A stretch of DNA of 42,328 nucleotides from an uncultured Bacteroidales bacterium (GTDB taxonomy: Bacteria > Bacteroidota > Bacteroidia > Bacteroidales > UBA932): assembly GCA_934702165.1 (NCBI GenBank), contig CAKUYG010000002.1:1-42328 (forward strand). The letters are read 5' to 3'. The notes under the pieces were generated by a model. The model made no database searches and was not told where the DNA came from. It worked only from the letters and a program-made list of their open reading frames with translations. Below, in pieces: positions 17,975 to 27,403 of the stretch. The translations under genes and the position numbers were made by a program. Position 1 is the stretch's first letter. The number at the start of each line of letters is the position of its first letter.

Positions 17975-20056
17975 CTAATAGAACCTCTCGCGGTTGTCCT
18001 TGACACCGTCATACTCGGACATCACAGAGATTATCATCTGTGAAAGATACTGTCCTTTCTGAGCATTGAGATTCTTGGCGTCATCTTCAGTGTAGAAGCT
18101 GCCAGTCTGACGGTTGGCCACACTCAGCACATAAACTCCCATAGAACCTGGAACCGGTCCATATACGGCACCGTCCTTGGCCACTGAAGCGGCTCCGAGA
18201 ACAGCAGGATCAACACTGGTAGATGAGAGCGAGAGTCCCTCGTTGCGGTCCACAGTCACTCCAAGAGCGTCCGCCACGGCATCGATACTTGTGAGACCCT
18301 TTATCTTCTCTGACACCTCGGCAAGTTTCTTGGCCTGGGCCTTCTCAGCATAAAGCCTCTCGCTGATCACAGGAGCAACCTGCTTCAAAGAAGCATATCC
18401 CTCCTTGTGAATATCCTTGACGGCAGTGATGAAGAAGAAGTTGTTGTTGACTGTGATGATATTGGAAGCTTTTCCTGCCTTGTTGTCGAATATCCAGCGG
18501 GTCACTTCCTTGGCCTGATCCACAGCCCCGTATGAAGAAGTGGCCTCAGTAACATTCAGAGAGTGGGAGTATACCTTGGTGGAGTCTACTGCCTTCTTGT
18601 AACCCTCATAAGAACCGTTGGCAAGGGTGGCGAAAGTGTTGGCTTCAGCATAGTATTTATTGAAAGTCTCCTTGCTTGCAAGGGCTGTCTTCTCAAGGAT
18701 GGCAACCTGCTTCTTTGCCACAGGCTTTGTCTTCTGCGATACAAGGACGACATGAGTGCCATACTGTGTGGTGAGTACGAACGGCTTTCCTACCTGGGCC
18801 TCTATCACGGACTCCATGCCAGGAATCATGTAAGTCTGAGTCATCCAGCCGATGCTTCCGAGTTCACCGTCTGCGGCTGAACCCTTGTCCTCTGAGTAGA
18901 GGGAAGCAAGGTTGGAGAAGTTGGCCCCGCTTTTGCCGAGTACATTCACGAGACTGTCGGCAGTATGCTTTGCATTTGCTCCCACGAGAAGGATGTGCTT
19001 CACATACACTGAATCCGGGAGCATCTTGCTGTCCATCTCACGTGCAGCATAGAAAGTGTCACCAGACTTGACTATCTGTGAGACCTTGTCTCCGGAGAAT
19101 ATCTGGGAATTGAGTTCGCTGTTGACTGTGTTGAGTTCTCCCGCTTTGTACCAGTATGTGGAAAGCTGGCGCTCAGAGTTCTTGAGGAGGAAAGTCTTCA
19201 TGTTGTCTGTGGTAACGAACTCCTGATATGCCTTATCCATATCCTCACTTGTCTGCGCCACATCCTCCGCTGAAGGCACGACTTCGAACACTACGTACTC
19301 AATGTCCCTGCTGGCGTTCTGCCTGAAGAACTTCTTGTGATCGTTGTAGTACTTGCGGATCTCATCGGAACTTACGGTGATGGTAGAATCCTTGGTCATA
19401 GGGTAGTAGGCCAGACACCAGTCCACATCTGCGGTGGTGTTACCGTCGGCGACATCCTGCTTGAGCTGGAGAGCGTTCTCAATGTTGCTTGCATTGAAGA
19501 GGGCACCGTATTTCAGATAGTACTGCTGATTGTAGACTGTATTCTGCAGGTAGTTCCAATAGGTGCGGAGCTGGCCTGACTGGTCACTGTTGACATTATC
19601 GATGAACGCCTTGAGCATATCTGAAGAGAAATTGCCTGATTCATCGAGAAAAACAGGATTCTGCGCCATGACAGGGGAGAGGGTCTCTCCTGAGACAAGT
19701 GAAACCATCTCGTCTTCGCCCACGCACAGACCGGCAGCCTTGGCGTTCTTGACAAACATGTACTTGTCAAGCAGGCCCTGCCATGCGGCATTCCTGATCT
19801 GACGCTGTGTCTGCTCGTTCTGTGAAGAAGAGCCTGAAAGCATCTCATTGATCACCGTATATTTGTCCACATCTTCCTGGAAATCATTGTATGATATGTT
19901 CTTGCCGGCTATCTTGCCGACATCATACTTTGATGACATCGAGTTCAATGCAGACTCCAGAGTGCCAGGATCGATAATAAACGAGAGAAGGGCCAGCGCG
20001 ATGATGATCGAGATCACGAGGCCAAACTTAACGCGTATTTTTTCAAGTACCGCCAT
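17975..20056 (-). CDS. ppiD: PpiD-like periplasmic peptidyl-prolyl isomerase
   Basis: A 693-residue inner-membrane-anchored folding factor. The N-terminus MAVLEKIRVKFG is followed by a single transmembrane helix (about residues 12-29), then a SurA-type N-terminal chaperone domain with ISYNDF. A rotamase (PpiC/parvulin) domain spans about residues 352-455, including VKHILLVGAN, ELGSIGWMTQTYMIPGMESV and TQYGTHVVLVSQK. A second, degenerate parvulin-like region may follow. It likely assists outer membrane protein folding, consistent with the adjacent lptC and barrel genes. It is the last gene of the operon, 44 bases after lptC, with a strong terminator behind it. The symbol follows architecture; Bacteroidota copies are often labelled SurA. 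Confidence 0.92.
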   Translation of the reverse strand: MAVLEKIRVKFGLVISIIIALALLSFIIDPGTLESALNSMSSKYDVGKIAGKNISYNDFQEDVDKYTVINEMLSGSSSQNEQTQRQIRNAAWQGLLDKYMFVKNAKAAGLCVGEDEMVSLVSGETLSPVMAQNPVFLDESGNFSSDMLKAFIDNVNSDQSGQLRTYWNYLQNTVYNQQYYLKYGALFNASNIENALQLKQDVADGNTTADVDWCLAYYPMTKDSTITVSSDEIRKYYNDHKKFFRQNASRDIEYVVFEVVPSAEDVAQTSEDMDKAYQEFVTTDNMKTFLLKNSERQLSTYWYKAGELNTVNSELNSQIFSGDKVSQIVKSGDTFYAAREMDSKMLPDSVYVKHILLVGANAKHTADSLVNVLGKSGANFSNLASLYSEDKGSAADGELGSIGWMTQTYMIPGMESVIEAQVGKPFVLTTQYGTHVVLVSQKTKPVAKKQVAILEKTALASKETFNKYYAEANTFATLANGSYEGYKKAVDSTKVYSHSLNVTEATSSYGAVDQAKEVTRWIFDNKAGKASNIITVNNNFFFITAVKDIHKEGYASLKQVAPVISERLYAEKAQAKKLAEVSEKIKGLTSIDAVADALGVTVDRNEGLSLSSTSVDPAVLGAASVAKDGAVYGPVPGSMGVYVLSVANRQTGSFYTEDDAKNLNAQKGQYLSQMIISVMSEYDGVKDNRERFY

Positions 20057-20100
20057 TTTATCTTAATTTTTGAATTTTTCCGATAGGGCTGCGAATTTAA

Positions 20101-20730
20101 CTATTTTTTTGGAAACGGGCCAATAAAATTCACAGAATCAATAATAACCGCCGAAGTATCTCTGACTGTCACCACATAGCCGTTGAAAGGACTGTCCAGC
20201 TTGGCATTGCGCATACGGTCATCCGAACGCATACCATAGCCTTGAGCGAACATGTCACGGGAATACATCTTGACATAACAGTCGGTATATATCTCTTTCC
20301 TGCTGCTGTCCCAGAAGATGGTGTCCGTCTCCATGGTCTCCTGCTTGAGCACATTGTGGAGAATGACGTTGCCGTATGCCTTCCAGATCTCATCACCTGA
20401 CGAAGGTACGGTATGTTCAGCCTCATCAGCGACTATGACCGATTCCAGAAGCCCATCTTCGTTGTATCCGAAGACTGATACGCCTTCAGGGAAAAGATCT
20501 CTCTTCTCCCCATCCTTGCTGTATCTTTCCAGCAAGCCGGCCTCCATCCTCATCTCCATCTCCCCATTCTTGCTCTGGACAGCGAAGACGTCCTCCACGG
20601 TCTGCACCGGAGCGGACCCCAAATCGATCTTCTCGGCTTCGGCAATCCCCTTGCTGCAGGAAACGAAATTACTGGCAACCACTATTGCGGCTGCCAGTAA
20701 TCCCATGATTCTGTTTATCGAACCTCCCAA
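20101..20730 (-). CDS. lptC: LPS export protein LptC (lipoprotein form)
   Basis: LptC passes lipopolysaccharide from the LptBFG ABC transporter to the periplasmic LptA bridge. This 209-residue version has a lipobox (SNFVSC) instead of the single N-terminal helix of enterobacterial LptC, as in other Bacteroidota. The body has the OstA-like repeats VFAVQSKNGEMEMRMEAGLLERY, WKAYGNVILHN and YTDCYVKMYSRDMFAQGYGM. The start is uncertain: the longest frame begins with TTG at 20730 (GGSINRI gives an Arg before the hydrophobic core), while the first ATG is at 20706 with a GGAGGT sequence 15 bases upstream. The gene lies three bases after the TPR gene. Confidence 0.9.
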   Translation of the reverse strand: MGGSINRIMGLLAAAIVVASNFVSCSKGIAEAEKIDLGSAPVQTVEDVFAVQSKNGEMEMRMEAGLLERYSKDGEKRDLFPEGVSVFGYNEDGLLESVIVADEAEHTVPSSGDEIWKAYGNVILHNVLKQETMETDTIFWDSSRKEIYTDCYVKMYSRDMFAQGYGMRSDDRMRNAKLDSPFNGYVVTVRDTSAVIIDSVNFIGPFPKK

Positions 20731-20733
20731 GTC

Positions 20734-22068
20734 CTACTTAGATGTACGGACTGTGGTCGTGGCACGCATTCCGCCGCAGACTACGGTGTATGACTGTCCG
20801 TTGGTGATATCATACATGAATGCCTCGGCAGCCTGAGGGAAGTAAGAGCTGTACTGTCTGATATGCTCGTTGGCGCTGTCAGCGAGCGAAGGATCAGCAT
20901 TCTTGGCCTTGTTCATAAAGTCGCAAGCCACCCAGAACGGTGCACGGCTTGAGATTTCATCACCTCCACAACGTGTTGATGCCCATACTGTTCCGATAAG
21001 GAAGTAGGCCTTTCCTGCGAGTTCCTGAGAATTCTCAGCTACCTGCGCTGCATACTCTACAGCCTTGGCGTTGAGACCGCTCTTGAAGCAGAATGTGGCA
21101 AGCTCGTACTTCCACTCAGTATCGGTGGCAGCGTCGGACTCCTCGCTTGCGATGGCCTCTTCCATATAGGTGATTGCCTCATCGGTATCTCCCTTGGCTG
21201 AGTGCAGCTTGAAGAGGTAGTACGCTGAGTTGGCTGACGGCTTAAGCTTGTTCATAGTGGTCACAGCCCTGAGGAAGAGGTCGTTGTCCGTGCAGTCCTC
21301 TGCTATGCTCATGGTCTTCACTATGCTTGTGGCAAGTTCGAGATTGTCAGGCTCCGCATCCAGACGAGGCGTGTAGATGGCAAGAAGGTGCTCGCAACTG
21401 GCCACCTTGCTGGCTGCGAAGAGGTTGCCCATGTCTGACTTCACATTGCTGTTCTGTTCCTTTTCTATATCGTTCCTTACAGGTGCCTTGTCGATGAGAT
21501 CATTGTTCCTCTGGTAGAGGTTGATCACAGTCTCGGCATCAAGGGTTCCGGCCTGGAAGAGCTCTATGGCTGCCTGGAGATCAAAAAGGAATATGGACAC
21601 CTTTGTCTGCTCCTTGTTGTTGGCTATGATTCCCTCGTAACCGTCATACAGTTTCTGAGGGTCAGATGTCAGGTACTTTGACATGTCAAGGCCCTTGTTG
21701 TTGAGAGCAGTGACCGCATACTTAGGGTAATACTGCGCCCTAGTGTCGTGCAGAGTGAGCAGGGAGTCCACAAGAGCATCCTTATATGCCGCATTGGAAG
21801 CATTCTTGGCGATAAGTCTGCGGAGCAGGGAAGTACCGTCGATAAGCATGTTCTGACTTGCGGTGGCAGGGCAGATGGAGTAGGCTTTCCTCCAGTTGGG
21901 AAGAGCCTCATCATAAGCTTTCTGCTTGTAATACTCTTTGTAATAGGACATATACTTGATACATTCAGCACTGTCCGCACCCCATTTTCCCTGGGCAAAT
22001 ACATCCGTGCCGCTCAATACCAGGGCAGCACAAGACAGGATTGCAAGTGTTATTCTTTTCATTATCAT
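20734..22068 (-). CDS. Secreted tetratricopeptide-repeat protein
   Basis: A 444-residue protein with a signal peptide (MKRITLAILSCAALVLSGTDVFAQ) and mainly helical repeats: AYDEALPNWRKAYSICP, LYDGYEGIIANNKEQTKVS, AYYLFKLHSAKGDTDEAITYMEEAIASEE and WKYELATFCFKSGLNAKAVEYAAQVAE are TPR-like. It should be periplasmic and may scaffold envelope assembly, since it lies between an outer membrane barrel gene and lptC. The start at 22068 (or 22062, MKRIT) gives a proper signal peptide; the longer frame to 22107 overlaps the preceding gene and lacks one. Specific function is not known to me, though this gene order recurs in Bacteroidales. Confidence 0.85.
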   Translation of the reverse strand: MIMKRITLAILSCAALVLSGTDVFAQGKWGADSAECIKYMSYYKEYYKQKAYDEALPNWRKAYSICPATASQNMLIDGTSLLRRLIAKNASNAAYKDALVDSLLTLHDTRAQYYPKYAVTALNNKGLDMSKYLTSDPQKLYDGYEGIIANNKEQTKVSIFLFDLQAAIELFQAGTLDAETVINLYQRNNDLIDKAPVRNDIEKEQNSNVKSDMGNLFAASKVASCEHLLAIYTPRLDAEPDNLELATSIVKTMSIAEDCTDNDLFLRAVTTMNKLKPSANSAYYLFKLHSAKGDTDEAITYMEEAIASEESDAATDTEWKYELATFCFKSGLNAKAVEYAAQVAENSQELAGKAYFLIGTVWASTRCGGDEISSRAPFWVACDFMNKAKNADPSLADSANEHIRQYSSYFPQAAEAFMYDITNGQSYTVVCGGMRATTTVRTSK

Positions 22069-22079
22069 TTGTGATTGTT

Positions 22080-23387
22080 TTACTCGTATCGAGGTTTCTG
22101 GAACCATATGTCAAAAATGTTCACTCCCACAGAAAAGCTGAAATACCTTTCCCTTACCAGTCCGTCGGAGAGGGATCCCCTCTGACCGAGTTCGACTCCA
22201 AGAGTGAGACCATTATACCAGCGATATATAGGAAGTGTAGCACCAAATGTAACCCCCATAGAAGAGATGGTTTTGCCGTTCAGCAGGAAGTTCTCCTTTT
22301 TGTAGTATGCTCCGGCACGGTATGCAACCTTATTGAAATAATACCGGATATCATTCCTGTTGGGAACCAGCTCAAATCCAAGCCTGTACGACTCGGAAAG
22401 GGATGTCACGAAAGGGGAACTTGAGGAGAAGCCGCTTATGGTCTCTATGCCGGAATTCCTCCAGTCGGCCCTGTTGTAGTCGAAAGCAAGCATCCACTTG
22501 TCAGCGTATCTGAATGAAACTCCGACACCTATTTCTGAAGCGATACGTGCGGACTTGGATATACCGAGCGTGTCCATCTTGTAGTACAGGGTATCGGATG
22601 CGGCATAGCCCACTGAATAACGCGCATCTTCGTAGTATCCTTTCATGTCGGCACCGGTAGAGTATGTCGCTCCGAGGATAAGCTTGGATTTGCTTCCAAC
22701 AGGCTGCTCATACTGAATTCCGAATTTGCCCCCAACGGCGCTTGCCTGAAGCGATGTGCTTCCTTTGATGCTGTTGTAAGAAGCATCTGAAATGGATGTT
22801 ATGAACGACTTGGTGAGGTTGCCGAAGTAGAAGTCCATCTCGGCACCTAGTGAAAGCCTGTCCCAGAAAGTGATGCCGGCCGCCGTGAACAGTTTGTATA
22901 TGCTACCGCTGCCGGATGCGCTGTAAGATATGTTCCCGGTGTGCCCTATGACTTCAGGGTCGGTATAGTCAAACGAATAGCCAAAACCAGTGTCGCTGTA
23001 CGGAGATATGCCGAGCATCATGGCGGACGTGCTCCACAGCGGGAAGGAAATCACGCAGTCGTTGATGTTGAAAGTGTTGTTCACAGACTTTATGTCGTTC
23101 TGCGCAAATACCTTGTTGTCTCCATAAAGGGAGAAGTCAGCCATAAAGGCGAGGGAATCCCTGGCCGTGACGGCAGCAGGGTTGAGAATGTTTATGAACC
23201 TGTTGTTCCTCGTCGCAACTCCGACTCCGCCCATGGTCCTGTTGTAGGCAGTGCCCTGGCGGCTGAGATCACCCACACCGAAAATGGAGTATGGGGAATA
23301 GCCGCTATAGGCCTGACCGTGCGCCACAAACGAGACGCACAGCAGGAGAACAAGAGCCGATATGCTGTTAAATGTTCTTGCTGACAT
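22080..23387 (-). CDS. Putative outer membrane beta-barrel protein (FadL/OmpP1-like)
   Basis: A 435-residue protein with a signal peptide ending VAHGQ, then YSGYSPYSIFGVGDL and a long run of amphipathic strands rich in Tyr and Gly. The early segment NRTMGGVGVATRNNRFINILNPAAVTARDS has the Asn-Pro-Ala motif of FadL/PorV-like barrels. The C-terminal strand VGVNIFDIWFQKPRYE is unusual in not ending with an aromatic residue, but RYE is common in this subgroup. It overlaps the coaX stop by 20 bases and precedes the TPR gene by 11, so it belongs to the coaX-ppiD operon. It may be a transporter or an assembly factor; substrate unknown. Confidence 0.82.
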   Translation of the reverse strand: MSARTFNSISALVLLLCVSFVAHGQAYSGYSPYSIFGVGDLSRQGTAYNRTMGGVGVATRNNRFINILNPAAVTARDSLAFMADFSLYGDNKVFAQNDIKSVNNTFNINDCVISFPLWSTSAMMLGISPYSDTGFGYSFDYTDPEVIGHTGNISYSASGSGSIYKLFTAAGITFWDRLSLGAEMDFYFGNLTKSFITSISDASYNSIKGSTSLQASAVGGKFGIQYEQPVGSKSKLILGATYSTGADMKGYYEDARYSVGYAASDTLYYKMDTLGISKSARIASEIGVGVSFRYADKWMLAFDYNRADWRNSGIETISGFSSSSPFVTSLSESYRLGFELVPNRNDIRYYFNKVAYRAGAYYKKENFLLNGKTISSMGVTFGATLPIYRWYNGLTLGVELGQRGSLSDGLVRERYFSFSVGVNIFDIWFQKPRYE

Positions 23388-24093
23388 AATCTTCTGTAAT
23401 GATAGCCAAGCCCATCAGTTCAAGATTGCAGACTACAAAGATGGAGTTTTTCATTTTCTTGGCAAAATAAATTGCATCCCCACCTGTAAAAATCACGATA
23501 TTGTCCTGACGGGATTTGATGTAGCCCTCTATTTCAAACATTATGCCCAAAACCACTCCTGATTCTATGGAAGACTGTTCAGAACAACCCTCCTGAGCTA
23601 CGCTGTCAGGGGTATCAACAAGCGGAAGAGCCTTGGAGTACCTGTTGAGCGCCTTGAAACGGGTTCTGCACCCGGGGGAGATGTTGCCTCCGAGATACCT
23701 TCCGTCGGATCCGAGAAAATCTATGGTGAGCGTGGTGCCGAAATCGAACACCGTACATCTTTTCCCTTTGAAAAGAAACCTGGCCGCCACAAGTCCGGCC
23801 GCACGGTCAGGACTCAGATACTCCGGAAAGTCGTATTTGAGAAGATAATGAGTATGGGCTTTGTCCAGTATTATCAGATGCCTGCAATACCGGCTCAATA
23901 CAGCTTCTTCCTCTGGAAGGATATCGTAAACGGAAGCCACGGTGAGCACTTCAGGCTTGTCCTTCTCCATCAGGGAGAGAAGATAGTCCAACATCTTCTC
24001 CCCCTGGTAACGGAAAGTCTTGCCGATGGTGACACCGTCAGACCACGCAGCCTTAAGAGCTGTATTTCCTGTAACTACCAGAAGATTGGCCAT
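23368..24093 (-). CDS. coaX: Type III pantothenate kinase, motif-1 Asp replaced by Val
   Basis: CoaX phosphorylates pantothenate, the first step to coenzyme A. The 241-residue protein has most family motifs: GNT at 9-11, ASVYDI, SPDRAAGLVAA, FDFGTTLTIDF followed by YLGGNISPGCRTRFKALN, and FTGGDA. The first motif is normally DxGNT, whose Asp is a conserved catalytic, metal-site residue; here it reads VVTGNT with Val at position 7 (codon GTT at 24073-24075, one base from GAT). The other acidic positions (PDR and DFGT) remain. This could be an inactive or altered enzyme, or a sequence error. It is the first gene of the envelope operon and has a TAnnTTTG promoter element. Confidence 0.92.
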   Translation of the reverse strand: MANLLVVTGNTALKAAWSDGVTIGKTFRYQGEKMLDYLLSLMEKDKPEVLTVASVYDILPEEEAVLSRYCRHLIILDKAHTHYLLKYDFPEYLSPDRAAGLVAARFLFKGKRCTVFDFGTTLTIDFLGSDGRYLGGNISPGCRTRFKALNRYSKALPLVDTPDSVAQEGCSEQSSIESGVVLGIMFEIEGYIKSRQDNIVIFTGGDAIYFAKKMKNSIFVVCNLELMGLAIITEDYVSKNI

Positions 24094-24113
24094 ATTCTAT
24101 AATACCGAGCCTA

Positions 24114-24121
24114 CAAATTTA
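24114..24121 (-). promoter_or_regulatory. -7 promoter element for coaX operon
   Basis: The minus strand reads TAAATTTG, an exact TAnnTTTG match, about 20 bases before the coaX ATG, with mfd ending about 40 bases upstream. No clear TTTG at -33. Confidence 0.5.
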
Positions 24122-24160
24122 GCATTTTTAAATATTGTATGTACTCGTGTCAAGAAAAAA

Positions 24161-27100
24161 TCAGCTGATACTGTTGAGTATTTTGAACGCCGCAGCAAGT
24201 GAAGGCACACCACGTGAAACTATCTTCAGCTTGTTCTCAACCTGCTTGAGTTCCACTTTACCTTCCATGGCGCTTATCCTTCCCATCACTTTCTCGAACA
24301 CTTCAGATTTGTAGTAAGGAGATATGGGATTGGATACGAAAAATCCTATCATTATCCCGTTCTTGATTATTATCTTCTCAAATCCCAGAGCTGCTCCGCG
24401 GTTGCGTATCTTTACCACGAGGAAAAGGTTTCTTACCTCATCCGGGAGAGATCCGAACCTGTCTTCCAGACGAGCTGCATAGTTGTCTATCTCCTTGTCG
24501 GAAGACATGGAGTCAATAGATCTGTAAATTCTTATCTTCTCGGCTGTTATGTCCAGATATGAGTCCGGGATATGTGCCGGCTGGTCCGTCTCTATCGTAC
24601 ACTCCGTGACGAACAGGCTCCGCTCACTGCGCAGGTTCATGCCGGTTTCCACTCCAAGTTCCTCCATGGCTTCGCCCAGGATTTTCTGATATGTCTCGAA
24701 CCCCATCTCCGTGATAAACCCGCTCTGTTCTGCTCCCAACAGATTGCCGGCCCCGCGGATGTCGAGGTCCTGCATCGCGATGTTGAACCCGCTTCCGAGA
24801 TCTGAAAACTCTTCTATTGCCTTCAGACGTCGGCGGGCATCATCGGTTATGCTGACAAGAGGAGGCACTATCAGGTAGCAGAATGCTTTTTTGTTGGACC
24901 TTCCCACCCGGCCTCTGAGCTGATGGAGGTCGCTGAGTCCGAAATTCTGCGCCTGGTTGATTATGATGGTGTTGGCATTCGGGATATCGAGACCGTTTTC
25001 TATGATGGTTGTGCTCAGCATCATGTCGTAGTCTCCCCGCATGAAGTCAAGCATTATCTTCTCGAGTTTGGACGGCTCCATCTGCCCATGCGCTACACAT
25101 ATCTTCATGTCCGGAACGAGGCGGTGGAGGATCTCATATATGGACTGAAGTTCCTCTACCTTGTTGTGCAGGAAGAAAACCTGGCCGCCACGGTTGAGTT
25201 CGTAGTTTATGATGCTCTTTATCTCCTTCTCGTCGAAGAGGATGATCTCCGTCTGCACCGGGATCCTGTTGGGCGGGGGAGTGTTGATGATGCTGAGGTC
25301 CCTGGCTCCGAGCAGGGAGAACTGCAGGGTGCGCGGAATAGGGGTAGCCGTGAGAGTCAGGGTATCCACGGAATGCTTGAGTTCGCGCAGTTTCTCTTTG
25401 GCACTGACACCGAATTTCTGCTCCTCATCTATGATAAGCAGTCCCAAATCCTTGAATTCAAACTCTTTGCCGAGTATCTTATGTGTACCTATCAATATGT
25501 CTATCTGTCCTGCAGCAAGTCTCTTTTTTATGTCAGCTATCTCTTTTGGAGTACGCAGACGGCTGACATAATCAATGGTACATGGGAGGTTCTGCAGACG
25601 CTGCCTGAAAGTGTTGTAATGCTGAAGAGAAAGAATGGTCGTAGGAACGAGCACCGCCACCTGTTTACCATCCGTGGCGGCCTTGAACGCAGCCCGCACG
25701 GCTATCTCGGTCTTTCCGAATCCAACATCCCCGCAGACAAGCCTGTCCATAGGACAGTCATCCTCCATGTCACGCTTGACCGCTGCGGTGGCTATCTCCT
25801 GATCAGGGGTGTCCTCAAATATGAACGAAGATTCCAGCTCCTCCTGGAGATAAGTATCGGGGGAGAATGCAAATCCTTTGGATGAACGTCGCTTGGCGTA
25901 GAGCTGTATAAGCTGCTTGGCTATGTCCTTTACTTTGGATTTGGCGCTCGTCTTGAGCGCCCCCCATGTCTTGGAGCCCAGTTTGCTGATTCGCGGCGGT
26001 TCCCCATCGCTGGAGCGGAAACGTGATATCTTATTGAGGGAGTGGACAGAAACAAAGACTACATCCCCGTCTTTGTATGTAATCTTCACCACTTCACGCA
26101 TCCTTCCCTTATCATCTTTCATGCGCACAAGACCTCCGAAAATTCCGACACCATGGTCTATATGAACCACATAATCACCTATATTGAAAGAGTTCAGGTC
26201 GTTGATGGTCAGCTGTTCACTCTTTTCGACTGTGCGTCTGAGGCTGACCCTCTGGAAACGGTCGAAGATCTCATGGTCTGAATAACAGCAGACCCTGTCA
26301 TCCGAATCTATGAAGCCGTTGTGGATGTTCTTGCCTTTGACGAAGCGGGGCATCAGCCCCCCGTTCTGTGACAATATGGACTGGATTCTGTCCAGCTGAG
26401 ACTCTTTGTCCCCGAATATCATGACCTTGTAGCCGCTCTCCATACGTGAGCGTATATCCTCGGTGAGAAGTTCAAAGTTCTTGTTGAAAGACGGCTGCGG
26501 GCTTATGTTGAACACTACAGGATCATCACACTGCATGCCGAGGGGCACGTCAATGAAAACCCTTCGGTGTTTTCCTGTCAAAGAGTAGAAATCCTTGCCG
26601 GAATACATGTCCGATGAGTCAAGCCACACCACACTTCCTGAGGGAAGGAGTTCCAGCACGCTTTGGCCGCTTTCGCTCCCCGACGACATGAGTTCCGATA
26701 CTATGTCAACCTTGTCCACCTCTCCGGTGGAAAGCTGGGTATTGCAGTCGAAGGTGTTGATCTTCTCGACTTCATCTCCCCAGAACGATATGCGGTACGG
26801 GTAATTGTTTGAATACGAGAATATGTCCACAAGCGCACCGCGGATGGCATACTGCCCGGGCGCGGATACGAAATCCACCCTCTCGAACCCGCCGGATGAA
26901 AGCACCTCCACTATCTTCTCATGCGAGATTTCTTCAGATTTGCGGATGCTCATCACAGAACCGGATATCTCCTTGACTGAAGGTACAAGCTCTGCGACAG
27001 CTTCCGGATATGACACGATCAGTTTCAGATCATCCCCGCCGGACAATATGGAACTTATCGCCGCCGTACGCTGCACGGCAAGAGAAGACTTATAGTTGCT

Positions 27101-27403
27101 GCGTTCCACATTTTTGCCTGACTCCGGCAAGAAGAACACACGATCGCCTTCAATGAAATCATAAAGGTCGGAAGCGCAATACTCTGCCGACTCAATATCA
27201 GGCAGCATGATGAAATGCAAACCTCTCTTTACCACCTGGGAGAGCACTATCCAGCGTGCGGACAGAAAAAGCCCCCGGCAGAATATGTCTTTCCCGCCCT
27301 TTTCAAGTCTCTTCTGAAGTTCGAGACAAGATTTTGTACTTATCAACATTTGACCATTTACAGCTGTTGAAAACCTGTGCAAATCCGGTTGATTTCTCTT
27401 CAC
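24161..27403 (-). CDS. mfd: Transcription-repair coupling factor Mfd
   Basis: Mfd removes RNA polymerase stalled at DNA lesions and recruits UvrA. The 1080-residue protein has the UvrB-like N-terminal modules (FLPESGKNVERSNYK, GQYAIRGALVDIFSYSNNYPYRISFWGDEVEKI), the polymerase-interaction domain (YVVHIDHGVGIFGG), and RecG-like translocase motifs: Walker A GDVGFGKTE, DEEQ box IIDEEQKFGV, TATPIPRTLQFSL, and GRVGRSNKKAFCYL. The C-terminal TRCF domain is present. The ATG at 27403 gives the longest product; an ATG at 27349 is equally possible and would leave the upstream repeat cluster entirely non-coding. It is divergent from ruvB across 201 bases. Confidence 0.98.
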   Translation of the reverse strand: MKRNQPDLHRFSTAVNGQMLISTKSCLELQKRLEKGGKDIFCRGLFLSARWIVLSQVVKRGLHFIMLPDIESAEYCASDLYDFIEGDRVFFLPESGKNVERSNYKSSLAVQRTAAISSILSGGDDLKLIVSYPEAVAELVPSVKEISGSVMSIRKSEEISHEKIVEVLSSGGFERVDFVSAPGQYAIRGALVDIFSYSNNYPYRISFWGDEVEKINTFDCNTQLSTGEVDKVDIVSELMSSGSESGQSVLELLPSGSVVWLDSSDMYSGKDFYSLTGKHRRVFIDVPLGMQCDDPVVFNISPQPSFNKNFELLTEDIRSRMESGYKVMIFGDKESQLDRIQSILSQNGGLMPRFVKGKNIHNGFIDSDDRVCCYSDHEIFDRFQRVSLRRTVEKSEQLTINDLNSFNIGDYVVHIDHGVGIFGGLVRMKDDKGRMREVVKITYKDGDVVFVSVHSLNKISRFRSSDGEPPRISKLGSKTWGALKTSAKSKVKDIAKQLIQLYAKRRSSKGFAFSPDTYLQEELESSFIFEDTPDQEIATAAVKRDMEDDCPMDRLVCGDVGFGKTEIAVRAAFKAATDGKQVAVLVPTTILSLQHYNTFRQRLQNLPCTIDYVSRLRTPKEIADIKKRLAAGQIDILIGTHKILGKEFEFKDLGLLIIDEEQKFGVSAKEKLRELKHSVDTLTLTATPIPRTLQFSLLGARDLSIINTPPPNRIPVQTEIILFDEKEIKSIINYELNRGGQVFFLHNKVEELQSIYEILHRLVPDMKICVAHGQMEPSKLEKIMLDFMRGDYDMMLSTTIIENGLDIPNANTIIINQAQNFGLSDLHQLRGRVGRSNKKAFCYLIVPPLVSITDDARRRLKAIEEFSDLGSGFNIAMQDLDIRGAGNLLGAEQSGFITEMGFETYQKILGEAMEELGVETGMNLRSERSLFVTECTIETDQPAHIPDSYLDITAEKIRIYRSIDSMSSDKEIDNYAARLEDRFGSLPDEVRNLFLVVKIRNRGAALGFEKIIIKNGIMIGFFVSNPISPYYKSEVFEKVMGRISAMEGKVELKQVENKLKIVSRGVPSLAAAFKILNSIS

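Noticed and set aside
24923..25885. A 320-codon plus-strand open frame opposite mfd
   Set aside because: It mirrors the conserved translocase domain of mfd; no start signal, no domain.
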